Position numbers and translations under genes: made by a program. A stretch of DNA of 64,000 nucleotides from Promineifilum sp. (GTDB lineage: Bacteria > Chloroflexota > Anaerolineae > Promineifilales > Promineifilaceae), in contig JACKBY010000002.1 of assembly GCA_020634335.1 (NCBI GenBank), forward strand, positions 62,001 to 126,000. The letters run 5' to 3'. Of this stretch, positions 52,779-61,614 are shown piece by piece. The notes under the pieces were generated by a model that saw only the letters and a list, made by a program, of their open reading frames with translations, was not told where the DNA came from and did no database searches. The stretch's first letter is position 1. Every line of letters starts with the position of its first letter.

Positions 52779-53167
52779 TTGAAAGAGGCGACTGCCTGGG
52801 GGTTGGTATCGAAGATGTCAAGAAAAATGTCATACCCGGCGGTGCTCAGCGCCTTCAACCCGTTCTTTGTCGGTTTCACCAGCTTGAGGTGGGGAGACTT
52901 GTAGGTATCGCGAGCGATGCCTCTTGCCGCTTGTTCCTCGTCAACGGGATCGGCGCTGCGTAGCAGCATATAGACCATGTGAATGGCCCGCAATCCGGCG
53001 CTGCTGATATAGGGAACGTGGCTAAGGTCAAGCACGATGTTGCGCGCACCGTCTTGGAAAGCAGCCTGTGCCTTTTGCACCAGCTCATCTTCCGAAGTCA
53101 AATCGCCTTTCAATTGCAGAATGGTGACGGGGACGTGTCCCGTTTCGTGCCAACTGTTGATTTCCAT
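52775..53167 (-). CDS. STAS-domain anti-sigma factor antagonist (RsbV-like)
   Basis: Protein of 130 residues. STAS core NIVLDLSHVPYISSAGLRAI carries the Ser pair that is phosphorylated by RsbW-type kinases; the C-terminal helix has LKLVKPTKNGLKALSTAGYD. It heads the three-gene partner switch. The extended middle (EEQAARGIARDTYKSPH) is longer than in B. subtilis RsbV. Confidence 0.88.
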   Translation of the reverse strand: MEINSWHETGHVPVTILQLKGDLTSEDELVQKAQAAFQDGARNIVLDLSHVPYISSAGLRAIHMVYMLLRSADPVDEEQAARGIARDTYKSPHLKLVKPTKNGLKALSTAGYDIFLDIFDTNPQAVASFK

Positions 53168-53266
53168 GTTAACCGCCTCCCGTTGCTGTGGTTGAACTGA
53201 TTTCGGAGTGGTCTATATAGTACCTAGGGAGTGGACTGTGGTCAACGACGAGCGAATTCAAGTTGT

Positions 53267-54181
53267 CTATTCGCTATCTTGCTCGTTTCGGACGGGTCTT
53301 GTCCAGGCCATATCGCGGTCCAGTTGGGTAAATCCCGCTGCTTCGTATAGGGTTTTGGCCGGCGTATTGTCAATCCCGGTCTGAACGCAGGCGATTCGCG
53401 CCCCGTGGGCCGCCAGCCGGCGCGCGCCTTCGGCCATCAAAGCCCGGCCGAGACCGCGCCGTCGATGCTCGGCCGAGACGCCCAACGGCTCGAAGACACC
53501 GACGCGGTTGGCCTCATCCAGCCAGATTTGCGCAAAGGCTGCGTAGCTGTGGTCCGGAGCGACGATGACCAGGTCCAGTCCCGGTCGATAGGTGGGTGAG
53601 GCCTGTACGGCGCGCGTCTTGGCCTCGGTCATGAAGGTGGATTCGAAGGCAGCGCGCTGGACGGCCGTGCGGCGCTGGACGTCCGCTTCTCCACGCACGT
53701 GATCGAACGTGTAGCCCGCGGGCAGCGAAGGCGCGCCGGCCGGCGCGTCGAGAGACAGAGTGTACAGCACCAGGCCCTTTTCCGTCCGGCGGTAGCCCCT
53801 GGCGGCCAGGGCCTCGTTGCGAACCGCATCGCCGATAAAGCCCCAGGCGCGCATCGGTTTTTCCGGAAATTCACCCTGCCGCTGCCGATACTCGGCCTCA
53901 GCCCAGACCAGCGTCTCGTCATGGAGTTGGGGATAATCGGGGTGGACGACGATATCGACCTGGTCATCCACCGGCCAGGCCCACGCGACCGGTCGCTCGC
54001 CGTCGAACCACAGGTGGACCATGTAAACCGCTTGTGTATCGTCCTCGGAACTGCGCCACCAGTCGATGTCGCCGATGGTGGCATAAACGGGCAATCCGGC
54101 GCGGGCCAGCGTGTCGACCAGCAAGCGGCGCATGTGGTTGTAGTCGTCTTCGGATTGATAAGGCCGATGGTAGAGATTCAA
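53267..54181 (-). CDS. GNAT family N-acetyltransferase
   Basis: Protein of 304 residues with a C-terminal GNAT domain: VGVFEPLGVSAEHRRRGLGR then ALMAEGARRLAAHGARIACV form the acetyl-CoA pyrophosphate-binding block (RRRGLG) and helix. The N-terminal half looks like a second, degenerate GNAT unit. Substrate unknown. It is followed by the broken VOC gene on the same strand upstream. Confidence 0.8.
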   Translation of the reverse strand: MNLYHRPYQSEDDYNHMRRLLVDTLARAGLPVYATIGDIDWWRSSEDDTQAVYMVHLWFDGERPVAWAWPVDDQVDIVVHPDYPQLHDETLVWAEAEYRQRQGEFPEKPMRAWGFIGDAVRNEALAARGYRRTEKGLVLYTLSLDAPAGAPSLPAGYTFDHVRGEADVQRRTAVQRAAFESTFMTEAKTRAVQASPTYRPGLDLVIVAPDHSYAAFAQIWLDEANRVGVFEPLGVSAEHRRRGLGRALMAEGARRLAAHGARIACVQTGIDNTPAKTLYEAAGFTQLDRDMAWTRPVRNEQDSE

Positions 54182-54191
54182 TCGTTCCTCG

Positions 54192-54635
54192 CTACTTCAA
54201 ATTTACGGCTACTTGATCATAATCGTAAGTTGTCACTTCCAATAAATGGCCGTAAGGATCTTTAAAATAGATCGACCAGGACAACTCATGGTCGACGACT
54301 TGTTCGGGCGTCAATCGTCGGCCCTCGCGGCTATCAATTTGGACATGGTCGAGGCGCGTCAGAAAGTCCAGGAATCCCCGCCCATCGACGCGAAAGGCGA
54401 CCCGGTGAAAGCCGGCCGTTGGCCGCTCGCCGCGCGGCTCACCCCGAAACAAAGCCAGCATCGTATGGCCCGATTGGCCGCCGATCATCAACGGGCCATC
54501 AGTCGCCTACTGTTCATAGTCAGGCACGATCTCCAGGCCGAGCGTGCGTTGATACCAGGCGGCCGCCTCATATTGATCGGGCACGAAGAACTCAACGTGG
54601 TCGATCTGGATGACGCGAAAGGGTTTGTGGTTCAT
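54192..54635 (-). pseudogene. VOC/glyoxalase-family gene interrupted by an in-frame amber codon
   Basis: On the minus strand an ATG at 54635 opens 42 codons (start MNHKPFRVIQIDHVEFFVPD, then WYQRTLGLEIVPDYEQ) that are the first half of a VOC fold. They end at TAG, 54509-54507. The same frame continues ATDGPLMIGGQSGHTM and ends HELSWSIYFKDPYGHLLEVT, the second VOC half with its metal-site Glu. One base change (TGG to TAG) would explain the split; DYEQW-A is a plausible original. A sequencing error or stop readthrough cannot be excluded. Upstream neighbour trmH-type gene ends 4 bases away. Confidence 0.82.
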
Positions 54636-54638
54636 GAT

Positions 54639-55469
54639 CTAATCTCCCGTATGCTGCGCCTGGACGGCCGTATAGAGGATGATCGCCGCCGCGGCATTGA
54701 CTGAAAAAGAATCTACTCCTGCGGGCATGGGGATGGTCAAATTAAAGTCAATTGCCCCCTGAACTTCGGCCGGCAACCCTTCGGCCTCGTTGCCCATGAG
54801 AATGGCCGTGACGGTATCGGGCCAGTTCATCTTCGCGAGCGCGATCCCTCCGCCGGCCGTTGTGCCGACGAGCTTAACGTCGAGAGCCCACAGGGCCTGC
54901 AGAAATGAGTCGACCGAATCATACCCTACCACCGGCAGCTTGAAGATACTGCCCCGGCTTATGCGCGTCGCTCGCGGATGATAGGGATCGCTAACACCCA
55001 CAGCCAGAAGCGCGGCCGCGCCGGCGGCGTGGGCCGTGCGCGTCAGCGCGCCGACATTACCGGGGTCGACGATGTCGACGGCCGCCAACAGCAGAGGTGG
55101 GCCTGTGTGTTTGCCCGGCGTAGATGAGAGGATATCGGTCAATGGCCGGGGCGGTAGCAATCGTACCAACCCCAAAATCGGTCCCAGATCGCGTCCTTCG
55201 GTCAATTCGGCCAGTACGCTGTCGGGCGCGACGGTCACCGGGCAGCCGGCGTCCGACAGCGCCGCGATCAGGTCGCGCCGGCGCGGATCGGCGTTATGAG
55301 CCAGACGTTCGGCCACGAGTACGGCTTCCAGCGGCGCGCCGGCCCGCAAGGCCCTTTCCACCAATCGCGTGCCCTCGATAGAGAAGAGCCCCGCGCGACG
55401 ACGGCCGCGGGCGCTGTGAACGCGGTGGATCATGGCGATGAGGCTCGACAAGGTGCGGTAGGTAGTCAT
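54639..55469 (-). CDS. TrmH/SpoU family RNA 2'-O-methyltransferase
   Basis: Protein of 276 residues. An N-terminal substrate-binding domain (RAGLFSIEGTRLVERALRAG) precedes the SPOUT knot: VDIVDPGNVGALTRTAHAAG (motif 1 with Asn-Arg), ILMGNEAEGLPAEVQ (motif 2) and IPMPAGVDSFSVNAAAAIIL (motif 3). It probably methylates 23S rRNA or tRNA guanosine ribose; the target cannot be assigned. ATG start. Confidence 0.9.
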   Translation of the reverse strand: MTTYRTLSSLIAMIHRVHSARGRRRAGLFSIEGTRLVERALRAGAPLEAVLVAERLAHNADPRRRDLIAALSDAGCPVTVAPDSVLAELTEGRDLGPILGLVRLLPPRPLTDILSSTPGKHTGPPLLLAAVDIVDPGNVGALTRTAHAAGAAALLAVGVSDPYHPRATRISRGSIFKLPVVGYDSVDSFLQALWALDVKLVGTTAGGGIALAKMNWPDTVTAILMGNEAEGLPAEVQGAIDFNLTIPMPAGVDSFSVNAAAAIILYTAVQAQHTGD

Positions 55470-55563
55470 CAGTAGCCGGTCGATTTTACTCGCCGGGCCT
55501 TTAATTTGCTAAACTCGCCCCTGGTAAAGTAAGAATCAGAGCCGCGGTAACATCTAAACTAAA

Positions 55564-55592
55564 GAACCGGGTTCTAAGGTAAGACCCGGTTT
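55564..55592 (+). other. Hairpin upstream of hslO
   Basis: AACCGGGT and ACCCGGTT form an 8-bp perfect stem around an 11-base loop, followed by TTTCTACATTTTT. It lies 27 bases before the hslO start and may be a leader element or a weak terminator. Confidence 0.4.
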
Positions 55593-55618
55593 CTACATTT
55601 TTAGCGGGAGATAGTGAA

Positions 55619-56497
55619 GTGAAAGATTACATGCACCTGGCGATGGCTAGTAAGGAAGGCGTTCGCGGCTACGCGGCGGCAACGACCGAATTGGTGGAAG
55701 ATGCGCGTTTGCGCCAAAACTTGAGCCCGACGGCGACGGTGGCCCTCGGCCGCGCGCTGACGGCCGCGGCGCTGATGAGCGGCTTGCTGAAGGTCGGTCA
55801 GCGGGTAGCCCTCAAGTGGGAGGGCACCGGCCCGCTGCGCAAAATCGTCGTCGAAGCTGATGCCAAGGGGCGGGTGCGCGGTTACGTTGGCGACCCTGAG
55901 GTCGATCTGCCGTTTAAAGGAGATGAGGCCGACGTGGCAACGGCTATTGGCGCGGCAGGTTTGTTGACGGTGGTGCGCGATTTGCGCTTGCCGGAGTTGG
56001 CGACCGGCGTCGTTCATCTGGTCGATAGCAATGTCACCGATGATCTGGCTTATTTCCTGGAGCAGTCGGACCAAGTGCCGTCGGCCGTGGAGATAGGGGT
56101 GACGCTCAACGCCGATGGCAGCGTGGCCGAAGCGGGCGGGATTCTTATCCAGCCGTTGCCACCCTATGATCCGGCCATTGTGGAGCGATTGAAGGAGCGG
56201 TTACAGGAAATGCCGCCCATTGCGTCGCTGCTGGCCGCGGGGCAGAAGCCGGAGACGATTCTGGACGAAGTCTTTGAGGGCATTCCGCACACGCTTCTGT
56301 CCAAGTACCCGGTGCGCTTTGAATGCAACTGCACTCGCGAGCAGACGCAGGCGATGCTGGTTTCGCTCGGCCGCGAGGAAATCGAATCCATCCTGGAGAC
56401 CGAAGGCCAGGCAGTCGTCAATTGCCAGTTTTGCCAGGAGGAGTACGTGTTTGAGCGCGAGGACCTGGAAGAGATTCTGGCTTCGATGGCGGAGTAA
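55619..56497 (+). CDS. hslO: Redox-regulated chaperone Hsp33
   Basis: Holdase chaperone of 292 residues that is switched on by oxidation. The N-terminal domain has ALGRALTAAALMSGLLKVGQ and VVEADAKGRVRGYVGDPEVD. The redox zinc site is complete: FECNCTREQT (CxC) and VNCQFCQEEY (CxxC). GTG start at 55619 with GGGAG upstream; an ATG four codons later is possible. It is followed by a perfect hairpin terminator. Confidence 0.95.
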   Translation: MKDYMHLAMASKEGVRGYAAATTELVEDARLRQNLSPTATVALGRALTAAALMSGLLKVGQRVALKWEGTGPLRKIVVEADAKGRVRGYVGDPEVDLPFKGDEADVATAIGAAGLLTVVRDLRLPELATGVVHLVDSNVTDDLAYFLEQSDQVPSAVEIGVTLNADGSVAEAGGILIQPLPPYDPAIVERLKERLQEMPPIASLLAAGQKPETILDEVFEGIPHTLLSKYPVRFECNCTREQTQAMLVSLGREEIESILETEGQAVVNCQFCQEEYVFEREDLEEILASMAE

Positions 56498-56532
56498 GGA
56501 CTTGGCCGCCGACGCGGGTTGTTATAAGGCGT

Positions 56533-56560
56533 GGATTGCCGGTCAAGAAACCGGCGTTAC
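56533..56560. repeat. Fragment of the MITE-like repeat core
   Basis: GCCGGTCAAGAAACCGGCG with the flanking TTAC matches the core of the repeat at 25072-25097 in 20 of 23 bases. Neither terminal inverted repeat is present, so it is a remnant or a chance palindrome. Confidence 0.4.
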
Positions 56561-56561
56561 G

Positions 56562-56594
56562 AAAAACCGCATGGTGCATTACCATGCGGTTTTT
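56562..56594. terminator. Bidirectional terminator between hslO and tRNA-Pro
   Basis: AAAAACCGCATGGT pairs perfectly with ACCATGCGGTTTTT (14 bp) across GCATT. It has a T-run in both directions, so it can end the hslO transcript and the tRNA-Pro transcript coming from the other side. Confidence 0.9.
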
Positions 56595-56600
56595 CTCTGT

Positions 56601-56673
<73 letters not shown>

Positions 56674-56830
56674 AACACGGCTGATTATACGCGCGGTTCG
56701 GGCAGGTGACAAGTAGCTGATGACGGCTTGTCGGCCCGGCTTTCCCGGCGGGTTATTACCCGACAGGCGTGGTACAATTGAGCCTTGCGGCCATCGGTCG
56801 TGTATGTATCGGTAATCAAGGACAACGCGG

Positions 56831-57901
56831 TTGAAATCGAGAAATTTGCGATTACTCATCGGCGTTATCATTAGCGCCGTTTTCATTTGGCTGGCCTTGC
56901 GTGGATTGCACCTGCCCGACGTCTGGGCCAGTTTGCGCACGGCCGATTACTGGTGGTTGATTCCCAGCGTCGCCGTTTACTTCCTCGCTGTCTGGGCCAG
57001 GACGTGGCGCTGGGACTATTTGTTGCGGCCGATGAAGCAAATCCCCTTGCGCCGTCTGTTTCCCGTGGTCGTCATCGGCTACATGGGCAACAACGTCTAT
57101 CCCTTCCGGGCGGGCGAGCTTCTGCGGTCGTTTGTCCTGCGCCAGCAAGAGGACGTCGCCATGAGCAGCAGCCTGGCGACCATCGTCGTCGAGCGCGTCT
57201 TCGATGGGCTGGTAATGCTGATGTTCGTCTTTGTCGCCCTGCCGTTCGCGCCGCTGCCCAGCGACGCCATCCGCTTTGTGGTCATCATCGGCAGCGGCGT
57301 ATTTCTGGGCGCGTTGCTGGTGTTCTTTGCCGTGGCCGCCGTTCCCGCCCGTTTCCTCCAATTGACCGAATGGCTCGCCAATCGCCTGCTGCCGCAACGA
57401 TTTCGTGACCCGGTTATGGATTTCGCCCACCGCTTCGTCGTCGGGCTGTCCGCGCTGCGCAGTGGGCGCGGCCTGGTCATGATCTTCCTGACCTCGGTCG
57501 TCATCTGGTTGCTGGAAACGGTGAAGTACTGGTTTGTGATGCACGCCTTTGATTTCACCGTATCGTTCTTCGCCTTGATGTTGATGAACGGCGTGGTCAA
57601 CCTGGCGACGACATTGCCGTCGGCCCCCGGCTACATCGGCACGTTCGACGGGCCGGGCATCGCCGTGCTGTCGCTCTACGGCGTCGATCCGGCCACCGCC
57701 ACGGCCTACACCCTGACCCTCCACGCGGCGCTCTGGTTGCCCATCACGCTGCTGGGCATCTATTATATGCTCCGCACCGAAATGGGTTGGGCCGACATCG
57801 GCCGCGCGGTCGATGCCGGGCGAGGGGCCGCGGAGCAAGCCGCCGTCCCTGATCCGGCGGCCGAGACCACCACCAACCCGGAAAATGAGGTGCGCGCGTG
57901 A
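56831..57901 (+). CDS. Lysylphosphatidylglycerol synthase/UPF0104-like flippase-domain membrane protein
   Basis: Polytopic protein of 356 residues with seven to eight helices. The family signature appears as RTWRWDYLLRPMKQIPLRRL, then VVVIGYMGNNVYPFRAGELL and TIVVERVFDGLVMLMFVFVA, with a late LMNGVVNLATTLPSAPGYIG. These match the flippase half of MprF-like proteins and the related AglD group, which move lipids or lipid-linked sugars. No synthase domain is fused. TTG start; ends with a GTGA overlap into the next gene. Confidence 0.87.
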   Translation: MKSRNLRLLIGVIISAVFIWLALRGLHLPDVWASLRTADYWWLIPSVAVYFLAVWARTWRWDYLLRPMKQIPLRRLFPVVVIGYMGNNVYPFRAGELLRSFVLRQQEDVAMSSSLATIVVERVFDGLVMLMFVFVALPFAPLPSDAIRFVVIIGSGVFLGALLVFFAVAAVPARFLQLTEWLANRLLPQRFRDPVMDFAHRFVVGLSALRSGRGLVMIFLTSVVIWLLETVKYWFVMHAFDFTVSFFALMLMNGVVNLATTLPSAPGYIGTFDGPGIAVLSLYGVDPATATAYTLTLHAALWLPITLLGIYYMLRTEMGWADIGRAVDAGRGAAEQAAVPDPAAETTTNPENEVRA

Positions 57902-59244
57902 AATTTGCCGTCATTGGGGCGGGTATCGCCGGATTGTCGGCCGCGTATGATCTCCTGAAAGCCGGCCATACCGTGTCCCTGCTGGAGGGTGATAGCCGCA
58001 CCGGTGGCCTGGCGGCCGGCTTTCGGGATGAACGCTGGGAGTGGCCGCTGGAGAAGTTCTATCACCACCTGTTTACGTCCGACAGCGAGATCATCGGCCT
58101 GGTGGAAGAGATCGGACTAAAGGACAAGTTATTCTTTCCTCGGCCCATCACCTCGGTCATCTACCAGGACCGCATCGTCCCCTTCGACTCGCCCCAACGA
58201 TGGATCACCTTCCCCGGCTTCAACCTGCTGGACGTGGCTCGCTTTGGCATGGTCAGCGCCTATTTGCGGTTCACCAAGCCGTGGCGACAACTGGAGCAGC
58301 ATCTGGCCGACGACTGGCTGCGGCGCTACTATGGAGATAAGGTCTATGAACTGATCTGGCGGCCCATGCTCATCGGTAAGTTCGGGCCTTATTATCGCGA
58401 CGTCAACATGGCCTGGATGTGGGCGCGCCTCCACGTGCGCAGCCCGCGCCTCGGTTATTTCGAGGGTGGCTTTCAGGCCTTCATCGACCGTCTGACCGGC
58501 GTGGTTCGCGATTTGGGTGGTGACATCCGTTTGAATTGCCCGGTCGAGAACATCCGGCAAGCTGAAAACGGGGGCATTGTGCTAACGGCCGGGGGTGCAG
58601 CCGAGACGTTTGATGCCGGCATCGTTACCACGTCGCCCGGCTTGCTGGCCCGCCTGACGCCTGATCTGCCCGGTGACTATTTGGGGCAGCTTCTCCAACT
58701 GGACAGCATGGGCGCGGTGGTGTTGACGTTGGCGCTGAACCATTCCCTCCTGGGCGAGAGCGGCACGTACTGGCTCAACATTCCCGCCACATCGCCCGAC
58801 AAGGCGGGGGGCGTGCCGTTCCTGGCTTTGGTCGAACACACCAATTACATTGACCGTTCTCATTACGGCGGCGACCACATTATTTACTGTGGCGATTACG
58901 TAACGCCCGATCACCCTTATCTGACCATGAGCCAGGAGGACCTGGAAAAGCTGTTCGTCGGCGTGCTCCATCGCTTCAACCCGGATTTCCGGCCTGAATG
59001 GGTCCGCAAAAGTTGGCTCTTCCGGGCGCGCTATGCCCAGCCTGTGCCCAAACTCAATCACTCGCGAGCGGTCCCCGACCTGCGCACGCCGCTGGCGGGC
59101 CTCTATTTCGCCAGCATGAGCCAGGTCTATCCATGGGATCGCGGGACCAACTTCGCCGTCGAGATAGGGCGGCGTGTGGCCCGCCTGGCGCTGGATGATA
59201 TGGTCGCCGGCAGGTTGGCGTCCCGTAGTGATGTCGCGCAATAA
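57898..59244 (+). CDS. FAD-dependent oxidoreductase (amine-oxidase/protoporphyrinogen-oxidase-like)
   Basis: Flavoprotein of 448 residues. KFAVIGAGIAGLSAAYDLLK is the dinucleotide fold, followed by EGDSRTGGLAAGF as the second FAD contact. A conserved end FASMSQVYPWDRGTNFAVEI closes the flavin site. Family members include desaturases and sugar-nucleotide mutase relatives; linkage by GTGA to the lipid flippase-like gene suggests a lipid or glycolipid step, inferred. No heme genes are near, so protoporphyrinogen oxidase is unlikely. Confidence 0.82.
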   Translation: MKFAVIGAGIAGLSAAYDLLKAGHTVSLLEGDSRTGGLAAGFRDERWEWPLEKFYHHLFTSDSEIIGLVEEIGLKDKLFFPRPITSVIYQDRIVPFDSPQRWITFPGFNLLDVARFGMVSAYLRFTKPWRQLEQHLADDWLRRYYGDKVYELIWRPMLIGKFGPYYRDVNMAWMWARLHVRSPRLGYFEGGFQAFIDRLTGVVRDLGGDIRLNCPVENIRQAENGGIVLTAGGAAETFDAGIVTTSPGLLARLTPDLPGDYLGQLLQLDSMGAVVLTLALNHSLLGESGTYWLNIPATSPDKAGGVPFLALVEHTNYIDRSHYGGDHIIYCGDYVTPDHPYLTMSQEDLEKLFVGVLHRFNPDFRPEWVRKSWLFRARYAQPVPKLNHSRAVPDLRTPLAGLYFASMSQVYPWDRGTNFAVEIGRRVARLALDDMVAGRLASRSDVAQ

Positions 59245-59431
59245 ACGAAGCCTGCTCATCAGGTTGAAGGACTTGGAGCGCGTGTCGGAGAGCGTTAGAA
59301 TATGAATTGTTGACGGTGCCCAGGAGGCTTTTTAGCATGAGATTCACACCATCCCTATCCACATCGAATGCGTGGCCGCGGGAGGGGTTTCAATTCATCC
59401 CTGGGATAAGCCGGCGTAAGGAGCGCAGAAA

Positions 59432-60883
59432 ATGAAAATCGTTGTGATCGGCACCGGGTACGTGGGCTTGCCCCACGCGGCCGTTCTTTCTGAGTACGGG
59501 CATGAAGTTCATGCCTATGATATTGACGAGACACGCATCGCCGCCTATCAGTCGGGCGATGCCGATAATATAGAGCGTTATGTCAATGAGCCAGGGCTGG
59601 CCGACATTGTGGCCGAAAACGTAAACAGGTATCTACATTTCACCACCGACATCTCGTCGGTGGTCGAAGATACGGACGTGTTATTCCTGTGTATCAATAC
59701 GCCGCCGAACCGGGACGGCTCGACCGACATGTCATACTATCTGGCCGCCATTCACCATCTGGGGGAGCTGCTGGCCCAGCGGGCCAGCAAACGGCGCGTC
59801 GTTCTGGTTAACAAGAGCACCGTCCCCATCGGCACGGCGCGAATGCTGGAATCGGTCATGATCGACCATGGCGTCGAGAACTTTGGCGTGGCGTCGAATC
59901 CCGAATTCCTGGCCCAGGGCAGCGCCGTCGAAGGGTCGCGCCGGCCAGACCGCATCGTCATCGGCGCAGACACAGCCGAGGATATGCAGATCCTGCGCCG
60001 CGTCTATTCTCAATTCGTCAATCACGTGCGCATCCGCTATCTGGAGACAACCCCGGAGACGGCCGAGGCCATCAAGTACGTCAGCAATACCCTGCTGTTG
60101 ACCTATATCTCCTTCTGGAACGGCGTCGGGGCGCGGCTGGCCGAGGCGATGCCCAACATTCGCATGGAAGACCTGAAGATCGGCGTCACGGCCGACGCGC
60201 GCATCAGCACGTGGGGTTCCTACGTCAGCAACGGCGCGGGCGGTAGCTGCTTCGGCAAGGACATCCAGTCGCTCATCTACCAGCTCAATCGCGCCGGCCG
60301 GTCCACCGACTTGCTCCGCGCGGTTTACGGCATCAACGAGTATCAGAAAGTTTACCTGATCGATCGGGCGATCCACGAAGCACAATTCAATTTCAACCAT
60401 AAATCCGTGGCCTTGCTGGGTTTGTCGTTCAAGAAGCGGACGAATGACATGCGCGACTCGGCCGCCTTGCGTGTAGCCGAATCGCTTCTGTCCCGGGGGG
60501 TGGGCGTTGTTCGCGCCTATGACCCGCTGGCTATGGACGAAGCGCGTCGTAACTGGTTTAACCCCGACAAGAATCATCTGTTCGAGCGCATCACCTACCA
60601 TGAATCAGCCGTCGAGGCGATGCAGGGCAGTGATGCCCTCTATATTTCCACCGACTGGGAAGAATTCCGCGGCTTGGCGCGCACTATCGAGAAGACCGTC
60701 AAGCCGCCCTATCTGGTGATGGACGGCCGCCGCATGTTGCCCGACTACGAGATGCTGGTGGCGGCCGGCTACGATTACCTGCCCGTGGGCGGACTACTCA
60801 TGCGCGGCGAGCGCAACCCGGACGGCAGTCGCCACGACGCTCAGTCGGCCCAGGATGCGATCATGCAGCCGGCCCTGGCCTGA
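59432..60883 (+). CDS. UDP-glucose 6-dehydrogenase-like nucleotide-sugar dehydrogenase
   Basis: Enzyme of 483 residues, NAD-linked. VVIGTGYVGLPHAAVLSEYG opens the Rossmann fold; FLCINTPPNRDGSTDMSY, NKSTVPIGTARM and SNPEFLAQGSAV follow. The catalytic thiohemiacetal cysteine is in GAGGSCFGKDIQSL, and LLGLSFKKRTNDMRDSAAL is in the C-terminal domain. It oxidises UDP-glucose, or a related sugar, to the uronic acid for polysaccharide; the epimerase at 5.0-6.0 kb could act on its product. AAGGAG precedes the ATG. Confidence 0.9.
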   Translation: MKIVVIGTGYVGLPHAAVLSEYGHEVHAYDIDETRIAAYQSGDADNIERYVNEPGLADIVAENVNRYLHFTTDISSVVEDTDVLFLCINTPPNRDGSTDMSYYLAAIHHLGELLAQRASKRRVVLVNKSTVPIGTARMLESVMIDHGVENFGVASNPEFLAQGSAVEGSRRPDRIVIGADTAEDMQILRRVYSQFVNHVRIRYLETTPETAEAIKYVSNTLLLTYISFWNGVGARLAEAMPNIRMEDLKIGVTADARISTWGSYVSNGAGGSCFGKDIQSLIYQLNRAGRSTDLLRAVYGINEYQKVYLIDRAIHEAQFNFNHKSVALLGLSFKKRTNDMRDSAALRVAESLLSRGVGVVRAYDPLAMDEARRNWFNPDKNHLFERITYHESAVEAMQGSDALYISTDWEEFRGLARTIEKTVKPPYLVMDGRRMLPDYEMLVAAGYDYLPVGGLLMRGERNPDGSRHDAQSAQDAIMQPALA

Positions 60884-60949
60884 AATCCGGCGCGCCATCA
60901 TCCTGAAACCTTATCGGAAGAAGTCCGTATGATGGGAGCGGGGATAGAC

Positions 60950-60977
60950 TTTACAGTCTGAATGTTTTGAGTATACT
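60950..60977 (+). promoter_or_regulatory. Candidate greA promoter
   Basis: TTTACA (60950-60955) and TATACT (60972-60977) are 16 bases apart, about 70 bases before the greA start. Matches are close to sigma70 consensus. Confidence 0.6.
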
Positions 60978-61046
60978 ATAACCTTAATCTTACAGGAAAA
61001 ACTGTGCCGCTCTCGTCAGCGGTTTTCAGTTGCCGGAAAGGGAAGT

Positions 61047-61532
61047 ATGTTGTCGAAAAAACCCACGCTGTTGACCCATGAAGGCCTGGCGCGTTTAAGC
61101 AAAGAGTTGGAACATCTGCGGACCGTCGGCCGCGAGGAAGTGGCCGAGCGTTTGCATCAAGCCTTTGAAGACGGCCAGGATGATGACTTCGTCGATAACG
61201 CCGAGCTGGAAGCCGCGCGCAATGCCCAGGCGTTCCTGGAAGGCCGCATCCAGGAACTGGACGAAATCCTCAATAATTACCAGATCATCGACGAGGATAT
61301 GGCCCCCCACGACCGCGTCAAGCTGGGCGATTGGGTGACGGTCTCCGAAGTCGGTTCGGATGAAAACGAGCGCTACCAGTTGGTCGGCCCATTGGAGGCT
61401 GATCCGGTGGCCGGCCGCATCTCCAATGAAAGCCCCTTGGGCAAGGTGCTGGTCGGCGTCAAGGTGGGCGAAGTGGTGCGCGTCAATGCCCCACGGGGCA
61501 TCACCGAATTCCGGGTGGTTCAGGTAGAGTAG
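61047..61532 (+). CDS. greA: Transcription elongation factor GreA
   Basis: Protein of 161 residues. It stimulates RNA polymerase to cleave backtracked RNA. The N-terminal coiled coil includes TLLTHEGLARLSKELEHLRT, then AFEDGQDDDFVDNAELEAAR with the acidic tip residues needed for cleavage; the C-terminal FKBP-like domain holds ISNESPLGKVLVGVKVGEVV. Strong ribosome site GGAAAGGGAAGT. A clear terminator follows. Confidence 0.95.
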   Translation: MLSKKPTLLTHEGLARLSKELEHLRTVGREEVAERLHQAFEDGQDDDFVDNAELEAARNAQAFLEGRIQELDEILNNYQIIDEDMAPHDRVKLGDWVTVSEVGSDENERYQLVGPLEADPVAGRISNESPLGKVLVGVKVGEVVRVNAPRGITEFRVVQVE

Positions 61533-61561
61533 ACAACGCCCCCTTAAATTATGATCAACAC

Positions 61562-61602
61562 GCCCGTGTTGCGCCCCTTATTGCGCCCACGGGCTTTTTT
61601 TT
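61562..61602 (+). terminator. Rho-independent terminator after greA
   Basis: GCCCGTG pairs with CACGGGC, loop of 19 bases with a short direct repeat, followed by eight T residues. It ends greA 12 bases before the lysS start, so lysS needs readthrough or its own promoter. Confidence 0.88.
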
Positions 61603-61614
61603 CGGAGTAGCAAG

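Noticed and set aside
61010..61035. Partial match to the MITE end (TTTTCAGTTG) before greA
   Set aside because: Only ten bases match and no inner repeat or second end is present.
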